Source: Bryobacterales bacterium (GTDB lineage Bacteria > Acidobacteriota > Terriglobia > Bryobacterales > Bryobacteraceae). Taken from it: 50,050 nucleotides of DNA. How positions within the stretch are numbered: the stretch's first letter is position 1; every line of letters starts with the position of its first letter. Shown here in pieces: positions 44,484 to 50,050 of this stretch. The notes under the pieces were generated by a model that made no database searches, had not been told where the DNA came from, and saw only the letters and a program-made list of their open reading frames with translations. The stretch is from contig JADZAF010000054.1 in the NCBI GenBank assembly GCA_020852755.1, forward strand, positions 1 through 50,050. The letters run 5' to 3'. The position numbers and the translations under genes are program-made.

Positions 44484-44894
44484 ATGATCTTGGCGGGCAC
44501 CATGGCGGAGGACCTGTTGGATCCCCGTTCCGCTGGAAACGGCGAACAGGCTGAACGAATTCCGGACAAGCTCTATTTCCGTATCGGGGAAGTCAGCAGC
44601 CTGGTGGGCGTGGAACCGTACGTACTAAGGTACTGGGAATCGGAGTTCTCCGGCCTGTCCCCAAAACGCTCCGGCAGCCGCCAGCGCCTCTACCGGCGCA
44701 AGGACGTTGAACTGCTTCTCGCCATCAAGCACCTGCTGTATGACCGGAGGTTCACCATCGAGGGGGCGCGGCAATTCCTCAAGCAGCGCTCGCGGGAGGC
44801 CGAGCGCCCACTGCGACAGGCGAACCTGTTCGCCGAGGATCCTCTGCCGCAGATCCGGCGGGAGCTTTCGGAAATTCTAGAAATATTAAAATAA
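44484..44894 (+). CDS. MerR-like transcriptional regulator
   Basis: Predicted 136-residue protein with a MerR-type DNA-binding domain (about residues 30-98): YFRIGEVSSLVGVEPYVLRYWESEF followed by a wing LSPKRSGSRQRLYRRKDVE. This variant, with EPYVLRYWESEF, is often called a MerR/HTH-17-like regulator in delta- and acidobacteria. There is no long ligand-binding domain; a short C-terminal helix remains. It is divergent from the adaptor gene (90 bases apart) and may control it. ATG 44484 is uncertain; ATG 44502 gives a six-residue shorter protein. Confidence 0.8.
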   Translation: MILAGTMAEDLLDPRSAGNGEQAERIPDKLYFRIGEVSSLVGVEPYVLRYWESEFSGLSPKRSGSRQRLYRRKDVELLLAIKHLLYDRRFTIEGARQFLKQRSREAERPLRQANLFAEDPLPQIRRELSEILEILK

Positions 44895-44897
44895 ACC

Positions 44898-45812
44898 TCA
44901 CGGCTCCCGGTCCGTAGCCACAATCAGACCGTAAATCCGGTCCAGATCCTCCGCACTGTAGTATTCGATCTCGATCTTCCCGCGGTTCCCCGACATCTCC
45001 ACCAGGCGCACTCGGGTTCCCAACACGCGTTCCAACTCGTCCACCGCGGCCTTGACGTTCGGGTCCTGGGGCGCCGGCGGCGCCGCGGCGGGTTTCGGCT
45101 GGCGGGGCTGGCTGGCGATCCGCGACAGCTGCTCGGCTTGGCGGACCGAGAGTCCCGAGTCCACTATCTGCTGCGCCAATCGGCGTTGCAGGTCGACGGT
45201 TGGCAGGCTGAGGACCGCCCGGGCGTGTCCCTGGGAGAGCCGGCGATCGGCCACCATCTGCTGGAGATCTTCCGGCAGTTGGAGCAAACGCACCACGTTC
45301 GTGATCGTCGTCCGGTCCTTGCCGGTCCGTTCGGCGATCTGCTCGTGGGTGAGGTGCAGCTCGGCGGCCAGGCTCACAAAGGCGTTGGCCAGTTCAATCG
45401 GGTTCAGGTCCTCCCGCTGGATGTTCTCAACCAGTGTGAGTTCCAGGAGCCGGTCGTCGGGAATCTCCTGGATGACCGCCGGAATGGTGGCGAGTCCTGC
45501 GATCCTGGCGGCGCGCCAGCGGCGCTCCCCGGCCACTAACTGGTAGCGGTTTCCCGCCGGCCGCACAACCACCGGCTGGATCACCCCGTTGGTTCGGATG
45601 GACTGGGCGAGTTCTTCCAGGCGGTTTCCGTCGAAAACGTGCCGGGGCTGGTGCGGGTTTGGATCAATCAGGTCGACCGCGAGGCGGGCCACACCGTCGG
45701 AGGGCGCCGCCGGTTCCTGGGGGACAGTCACGGCGGTCAGCGGCCGGGTGGGCAGAAGGGCAGTGAGGCCCTTACCCAAGGCCCGGCGTTTGGCTTCGGG
45801 CGGCTTGGTCAT
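44898..45812 (-). CDS. parB: Chromosome-partitioning protein ParB
   Basis: Predicted 304-residue CTP-dependent clamp. The N-terminus RRALGKGLTALLP is the ParA-interacting motif; the ParB/Srx nucleotide-binding domain holds the box YQLVAGERRWRAARIAGL with the conserved GERR arginine-rich motif, and HTH segment EQIAERTGKDRTTITNVVRL binds parS. The C-terminal dimerisation part begins near residue 255. It loads at parS and slides along DNA, recruiting ParA for origin segregation. It overlaps parA by 41 bases. Confidence 0.97.
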   Translation of the reverse strand: MTKPPEAKRRALGKGLTALLPTRPLTAVTVPQEPAAPSDGVARLAVDLIDPNPHQPRHVFDGNRLEELAQSIRTNGVIQPVVVRPAGNRYQLVAGERRWRAARIAGLATIPAVIQEIPDDRLLELTLVENIQREDLNPIELANAFVSLAAELHLTHEQIAERTGKDRTTITNVVRLLQLPEDLQQMVADRRLSQGHARAVLSLPTVDLQRRLAQQIVDSGLSVRQAEQLSRIASQPRQPKPAAAPPAPQDPNVKAAVDELERVLGTRVRLVEMSGNRGKIEIEYYSAEDLDRIYGLIVATDREP

Positions 45813-46563
45813 GCGCGAGGATCTCCTTGGCGAGCTTGATGTAGCTCTCGGCTCCCCGAGAGCGGACGTCGTAGGTCAGGATCGGCTTGCCGTGGCTGGG
45901 AGCCTCGGCCAGCCGGATGCTGCGGGGGATGATGGTTTGAAAGACTTCATCCCGGAAGAACTCCCGGAGGTCCTGGGCCACCTGCCGGGTGAGGTTGGTG
46001 CGGTCATCGTACATGGTCAGGAGCACGCCTTCGATCTTTAAGCTGTGGCCGAAGGCACGGCGCACCCTGTCCACCGTGTCCAGGAGTTCGGAAACTCCCT
46101 CGAGGGCAAAGAACTCACACTGTATGGGAATCAGGACGGAGTCGGCCGCGACCAGGGCGTTCAGGGTCAGGAGGTCCAGGGCCGGCGGGCAGTCGATCAG
46201 GATGTAGTGGTACTGGGTACGGATCGGAGCCAGTGCATCCTGGAGCCGGAACTCCCGGCGCGCGAGATCGACCAGCTCGAGGTTGGCGGCGATGAGGTTC
46301 TTGTCCGCCGGGGCGAGTTCGAGTCCCTCGAAATCGGTCTTCCGGATGACCTCGGGGAGCGGGAGTTGTCCGAGGAGGGCATCGTAGAGGGTTGCCCCGC
46401 CGTCCTTCTGGATGCCGACGCCGGTCGTGGAATTGCCCTGGGGATCGGAGTCGACCAGCAGAACGCGGAGGTCGCCGGCGGCCAGCGAGGCTGCCAGGTT
46501 GATCGCGGTCGTGGTCTTCCCGACCCCGCCCTTCTGGTTGGTGATCGCGATAACCTTGCCCAA
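45772..46563 (-). CDS. parA: Chromosome-partitioning ATPase ParA
   Basis: Predicted 263-residue Walker-type ATPase. The deviant Walker A motif KGGVGKTTTAINLA (about residues 11-24), Walker A' and the DCPPALDLLTLNAL segment are typical of chromosomal ParA/Soj. The start is a TTG at 46563; I see no ribosome-binding site, but TACCAT lies six bases upstream as a -10-like box. parS sites lie directly upstream, so ParB could spread over the promoter. The last 41 bases overlap parB. ParA moves the origin region using ParB as its stimulator. Confidence 0.97.
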   Translation of the reverse strand: MGKVIAITNQKGGVGKTTTAINLAASLAAGDLRVLLVDSDPQGNSTTGVGIQKDGGATLYDALLGQLPLPEVIRKTDFEGLELAPADKNLIAANLELVDLARREFRLQDALAPIRTQYHYILIDCPPALDLLTLNALVAADSVLIPIQCEFFALEGVSELLDTVDRVRRAFGHSLKIEGVLLTMYDDRTNLTRQVAQDLREFFRDEVFQTIIPRSIRLAEAPSHGKPILTYDVRSRGAESYIKLAKEILAHDQAARSQTPGLG

Positions 46564-46581
46564 GCCGCTATGGTACCACGG

Positions 46582-46597
46582 TGTTTCACGTGAAACG
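46582..46597. other. parS: parS site 1
   Basis: TGTTTCACGTGAAACG matches 15 of 16 bases of the general ParB-binding consensus TGTTTCACGTGAAACA, with the perfect inverted core GTTTCACGTGAAAC. It lies between parA and rsmG, upstream of the parA start, so ParB loading here may also tune parA transcription. Confidence 0.92.
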
Positions 46598-46625
46598 GGA
46601 GGCAGGGAGTTTTGGGTCTTGTGGG

Positions 46626-47213
46626 CTAGGCTTGTAGGGTTTCACGTGAAACCCTGCGGCCAAGGTAGAGAAACCTTCCAGGCCCGGCAGGGCTGTCAAC
46701 CGGCGGATCCCAAACAAAGCAGGGGCCGCCGGGACCCTCTTTTCCGCCCAGCAACGCGGCATGCATCGCCAGCCGGGCGACGACCGGCTCGACATCCCTC
46801 CAATTCACCGCCCGCGTTACCGCCCAGTCGAAGCAGCCCTCCAGTTCTTCGGCGCGGCACGCCGACACCTCGACATTCGTCCACCCGCGCACCGCTTCCT
46901 TCAGGAAGACCGCTTTGCGCTGGTGTGCTTCCACCAGCCTCACGCGGCATTCCGGGCGCGCCACGGCCAAAGGAATTCCGGGAAAGCCGGCCCCGGATCC
47001 GATGTCCACCACCGTCAGCCGCCCGGCAGGAAGCCGCTCCGCCAGAAACACCGATTCCACGTAGTGCTGGTCCACCAGGGCCGCTGTTCCGGTAATCCGG
47101 GTCAGGTTCAGGACCCGGTTCCAGCGCATCAACAGCTGGTAGTGAGCCACAAGCCGCTGCCGCTGTCCTTCGGTGAGGTGAGGCAATCGCTGCTCAAGGA
47201 GTTCAGGAAACAC
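46626..47213 (-). CDS. rsmG: 16S rRNA (guanine-527-N7)-methyltransferase RsmG (GidB)
   Basis: Predicted 195-residue SAM-dependent methyltransferase. GTG start at 47213 overlaps the end of mnmG by 11 bases. The SAM-binding motif is [20 protein letters not shown] (about residues 68-87), followed by [15 protein letters not shown] and AVTRAVNW, as in RsmG. It methylates N7 of G527 in 16S rRNA; loss gives low-level streptomycin resistance in other bacteria. The C-terminus [10 protein letters not shown] is notable: its VSRETL codons are the second parS site. Confidence 0.96.
   Translation of the reverse strand: MFPELLEQRLPHLTEGQRQRLVAHYQLLMRWNRVLNLTRITGTAALVDQHYVESVFLAERLPAGRLTVVDIGSGAGFPGIPLAVARPECRVRLVEAHQRKAVFLKEAVRGWTNVEVSACRAEELEGCFDWAVTRAVNWRDVEPVVARLAMHAALLGGKEGPGGPCFVWDPPVDSPAGPGRFLYLGRRVSRETLQA
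46637..46654. other. parS: parS site 2, inside the rsmG coding end
   Basis: GGGTTTCACGTGAAACCC is a perfect 18-base palindrome with the parS core GTTTCACGTGAAAC at 46639-46652. It lies within the last codons of rsmG and encodes VSRET of its C-terminus. Two parS sites 42 bases apart suggest a ParB loading centre near the origin. Confidence 0.92.
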
Positions 47214-49002
47214 GCGGGAGGCTTAAGTATACATCCAGCACAGCCACGGCGGCGGGGGTAACGCCCGGGATCCGGGCAGCTTGGCCCAGGGTCACGGGGC
47301 GGACCCGCTCGAGCTTCTCGCGGACCTCGCGGGATAGCCCGGGCACGCAATGGTACCGGAAAGAGACCGGGATCGGGCGCCGCTCCGCGTCCTTGAGCCG
47401 CTCGATCTGCCGCTCCTGCTGTGCAATGTAGCCGGCGTACTTGATCTCGGTCTGGATGGTTTCCAGAACGCCACGAACCGGTTCCTCTCCCAACTGCTCC
47501 CTCACCCACGAATTGATTTCGGCCAGGCTGGCCTCGGGCCGCTTCAGCCACTGGCCGTGGGGGTGCTTGTCCAGGGCTGCCCGCAGGATTTCCTTCTGCC
47601 GCTGCTTGGAGCAAAAGAGCGCCCAGCGGTCGGCCCCTGCCAGCCCCACCTCGCGGCCCAGCGGCGTCAACCGCTCGTCGGCGTTGTCGATGCGGAGGTG
47701 CAGGCGAAATTCAGCGCGCGAGGTGAACATCCGGTACGGCTCCTCAGCTCCCTTGCTGATCAGGTCGTCGATCAGGATGCCGGTGTAGCCCTCGGTGCGG
47801 CCGATGTGCACCGGATCCTCCCCTCCGGCGGCACGGGCGGCATTGATTCCGGCCAGGACGCCCTGGCATCCGGCCTCCTCGTACCCGGAAGTGCCGTTGA
47901 TCTGGCCGGCCAGAAAAAGCCCGCGAACCTTCTTAACTTCCAATGAATGAGTGAGTTCCCTGGGATCCACCGCGTCGTATTCGATGGCGTAGCCCGGGCG
48001 GATCATCTCGGCGTTCTCCAGGCCGGGAACCGAGGCCACCATCCGCGCCTGCACGTCGATAGGCATGCTGGTGGACATGCCGTTCACGTAGGTCTCGTGC
48101 GTGTCCAGCCCCTCCGGCTCGAGAAAGATCTGGTGGCGGGGCTTGTCCGGGAACTTGACGATCTTGTCCTCCAGCGAAGGGCAATAGCGAGGCCCGATTC
48201 CGGAGATCTGGCCGCTGTAGAGCGGAGACCTGCCGATGCTCTCCTGAATCACACGGCGCGTCTCTTCGGTGGTATAGCCGATGTGGCAAAGCACCTGCGG
48301 GCGGTCGATCCGCTCGGTGAGAAACGAAAAAGGGGTTGGCTGGGCATCGCCCGGCTGGGGCTCGAACCGGCTCCAGTCAATGGTGCGGCCGTCCAGGCGC
48401 GGCGGCGTGCCGGTCTTCAGCCGGGTCCACCGCAGGCCCGAAGCCCGCAGCTGGCCGCCCAGAAGCTGGGCCGGAGGCTCTCCGCTGCGGCCGCACGTGT
48501 AAGTCATCTCCCCAACGTGGGCCAGCCCGTTGAGAAATGTGCCGGTGGTGACGACAACGGCGCCGGCGGCCAGTCTGCGGCCGTCCCGAAGCAGGACGCC
48601 ACGGGCCGAACGCTGCTCGATCCACAGTCCGGCGACTTCGGCCTGCAAGATCCGAAGATTGGCCTCGCGTTCCAGCACCTCGCGCATGCGAACCCGGTAC
48701 TGCTTCTTGTCGCACTGGGCGCGTGGCGACCATACGGCCGGCCCCCGGCTGGTGTTCAGGAGCCGGAACTGGATCCCGACCGCATCGGCCACTTCGCCCA
48801 TGACGCCGCCCAGCGCGTCGATTTCCCGAACCAGGTGCCCCTTGGCGATGCCCCCGATGGCCGGATTGCAGGACATCTGGGCGATCAGGTCCAGGTTCAT
48901 GGTGACCAGCGCCGTCCTGCGGCCCATGCGGGCGGCTGCCCGGGCCGCTTCGCAGCCGGCGTGCCCAGCACCGACCACGACCACGTCGTACGAATCGCGC
49001 AT
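47203..49002 (-). CDS. mnmG: tRNA uridine-5-carboxymethylaminomethyl modification enzyme MnmG (GidA)
   Basis: Predicted 599-residue FAD enzyme. The N-terminal dinucleotide-binding loop [20 protein letters not shown] binds [43 protein letters not shown] and [12 protein letters not shown], plus [16 protein letters not shown], are MnmG signatures. With MnmE it installs the cmnm5 group on wobble uridine of several tRNAs. It is co-transcribed with rsmG, parA and parB in the usual gidA-gidB-soj-spo0J order. A TACAAT lies seven bases before ATG 49002, consistent with a leaderless transcript. Confidence 0.98.
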   Translation of the reverse strand: MRDSYDVVVVGAGHAGCEAARAAARMGRRTALVTMNLDLIAQMSCNPAIGGIAKGHLVREIDALGGVMGEVADAVGIQFRLLNTSRGPAVWSPRAQCDKKQYRVRMREVLEREANLRILQAEVAGLWIEQRSARGVLLRDGRRLAAGAVVVTTGTFLNGLAHVGEMTYTCGRSGEPPAQLLGGQLRASGLRWTRLKTGTPPRLDGRTIDWSRFEPQPGDAQPTPFSFLTERIDRPQVLCHIGYTTEETRRVIQESIGRSPLYSGQISGIGPRYCPSLEDKIVKFPDKPRHQIFLEPEGLDTHETYVNGMSTSMPIDVQARMVASVPGLENAEMIRPGYAIEYDAVDPRELTHSLEVKKVRGLFLAGQINGTSGYEEAGCQGVLAGINAARAAGGEDPVHIGRTEGYTGILIDDLISKGAEEPYRMFTSRAEFRLHLRIDNADERLTPLGREVGLAGADRWALFCSKQRQKEILRAALDKHPHGQWLKRPEASLAEINSWVREQLGEEPVRGVLETIQTEIKYAGYIAQQERQIERLKDAERRPIPVSFRYHCVPGLSREVREKLERVRPVTLGQAARIPGVTPAAVAVLDVYLSLPRVS

Positions 49003-49009
49003 TGCTATT

Positions 49010-49015
49010 ATTGTA
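49010..49015 (-). promoter_or_regulatory. -10-like box of the mnmG-rsmG-parA-parB operon
   Basis: On the minus strand TACAAT is followed by seven bases and the mnmG ATG. No -35 box is obvious. The divergent purD start lies 65 bases from the mnmG start, so its promoter must share this short gap. Confidence 0.35.
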
Positions 49016-49067
49016 TCTCGGCGTCAGGGCAGGCTTTAGCCGCCGGCTGGTGCGGAAGGATGGAACC

Positions 49068-50050
49068 GTGAAAGTTCTGGTGATCGGTAGTGGAGGCAGG
49101 GAACACGCGCTGGCCTGGCGCATCTCGAAAAGTCCACTGGTGGAGCGGGTATACTCGATGCCCGGCAATCCCGGGATGGCCCAGGTAGGCGAGTCGGTCG
49201 CAGCGCCTCCGGATTCCTCGCTGTACGTCCAGGTGGCTGAACGGGTGGGCGCGGATCTGACCGTGGTCGGACCGGAAATTCCCCTGGTCGCCGGCGTCGT
49301 GGACGAGTTCCAGGCCGCCGGGCGGGCGATTCTCGGGCCGGCCCGGGTGGCCGCTCAACTCGAAGGCAGCAAGATCTATGCCAAGAAGTTCTTCCAGCAA
49401 TACCGGATTCCGACTGCGGAGTTTGTAACCGTCGAAAGCCGCGGTGACGCCCTGAAGGCGGTACGGCGGTTCGGCTTTCCCGTGGTGCTGAAAGCCGACG
49501 GCCTTGCGGCAGGCAAAGGCGTGGTCGTCGTCCGGAACCAGCCGGAGGCCGAGCGGGCCATCGAAACCCTGGGAGACCGCCTGGTGGTAGAGGAGTTTCT
49601 GGTAGGCGAGGAGGCGAGCTTCATCGTGTTGGCCGATGGGCGCAATGTCCTGCCGCTCCCCGCCACGCAGGACCATAAGGCCGTATTCGAGGGCGACCAG
49701 GGGCCAAACACCGGTGGAATGGGCGCTTACTCGGATGACCGGATCCTGACCTCCGAACAGGCCGCGTTCGTGCTCGAACGGATGATCGAGCCGGCCGTCA
49801 ACGCCACCGGGTTCACGGGATTCCTGTACGCCGGCGTGATGCTGACCCAGGCCGGCCCCAAGCTTCTCGAATTCAACGTGCGAATGGGCGATCCGGAAGC
49901 GCAGCCGCTGATGCACCGGCTGAAGAGCGACCTGGTGCCTGTTCTGCTGGCAGCCGCCCGCGGCGACCTGACCGGCGCCACGCTGGAATGGAGCCCGCGG
50001 CCCTCGGTCTGCGTGGTTCTGGCTTCGGGTGGGTACCCGGGGCCCTATCA
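49068..50050 (+). CDS. purD: Phosphoribosylamine-glycine ligase PurD, cut by the window end
   Basis: GTG start at 49068 with GGAAGGA upstream; 327 codons are present and the frame is still open at the window end, about three quarters of a typical 420-430-residue PurD. The N-terminal loop VLVIGSGGREHALAWRI, the phosphate-site PEIPLVAGVVDEF, ATP-grasp segments VVLKADGLAAGKGVVV and FLVGEEASFIVLADG, and the metal-binding region KLLEFNVRMGDPEAQPLM are all intact. It joins 5-phosphoribosylamine and glycine with ATP in step two of purine synthesis. Confidence 0.97.
   Translation, partial: MKVLVIGSGGREHALAWRISKSPLVERVYSMPGNPGMAQVGESVAAPPDSSLYVQVAERVGADLTVVGPEIPLVAGVVDEFQAAGRAILGPARVAAQLEGSKIYAKKFFQQYRIPTAEFVTVESRGDALKAVRRFGFPVVLKADGLAAGKGVVVVRNQPEAERAIETLGDRLVVEEFLVGEEASFIVLADGRNVLPLPATQDHKAVFEGDQGPNTGGMGAYSDDRILTSEQAAFVLERMIEPAVNATGFTGFLYAGVMLTQAGPKLLEFNVRMGDPEAQPLMHRLKSDLVPVLLAAARGDLTGATLEWSPRPSVCVVLASGGYPGPY

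Overview
The window is high-GC bacterial chromosome that I place, by inference, in Acidobacteriota near Bryobacterales/Solibacter-type lineages. The clues are a carboxypeptidase-regulatory-domain TonB-dependent (Oar-like) receptor, Tat-exported hydrolase-like proteins, a FecR/zinc-finger anti-sigma fusion and many TPR proteins. It contains the replication-origin neighbourhood: dnaA, dnaN and gyrB on the plus strand, and mnmG, rsmG, parA and parB on the minus strand with two parS sites. I see no tRNA, rRNA, CRISPR array or insertion sequence.

Layout. 1-5.0 kb: minus-strand operon of a secreted tetratricopeptide-like protein, an MFS permease and a two-part glycosyltransferase, all overlapping. 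5.0-13.4 kb: plus-strand genes for an anchored periplasmic-binding-fold protein, an enolase-superfamily sugar-acid dehydratase, a lytic transglycosylase, an AMIN/amidase_3 cell-wall amidase, a class I glutamine amidotransferase and a beta-helix pectate-lyase-like protein, with an acyl-CoA synthetase in opposite orientation. 13.4-20.1 kb: six minus-strand genes, every neighbouring pair overlapping: ECF sigma factor, zinc-finger/FecR protein, then two ATPase/permease pairs. 20.2-25.8 kb: OFA-type MFS transporter, Oar-like receptor, creatininase-family protein.

25.8-35.4 kb is a large arsenic island. On the minus strand, arsR2-arsP-arsF-arsG-arsE-arsR3-arsD-arsA(N half)-arsA(C half)-acr3; on the plus strand, arsR1-arsM-arsC. 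Together these cover arsenate reduction (ArsC), As(III) efflux (Acr3, with the ArsA ATPase and ArsD chaperone), methylation (ArsM), methylated or organic As(III) efflux (ArsP) and aromatic-arsenical handling (ArsE/F/G-like). ArsA is split into two overlapping reading frames that keep all the metal-binding cysteines. The three ArsR repressors have three different cysteine layouts, so they may sense different arsenic species.

35.5-50 kb: an exported Gfo/Idh/MocA oxidoreductase, the dnaA upstream region with DnaA-box-like repeats, dnaA, dnaN and gyrB (no recF between them), an ABC ATPase with a membrane-fusion adaptor but no permease, a MerR-like regulator, parB, parA, rsmG, mnmG and the start of purD. 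A theme across the window is that many first-in-operon genes have a -10-like hexamer only 6-8 bases before the start codon, which predicts leaderless mRNAs.
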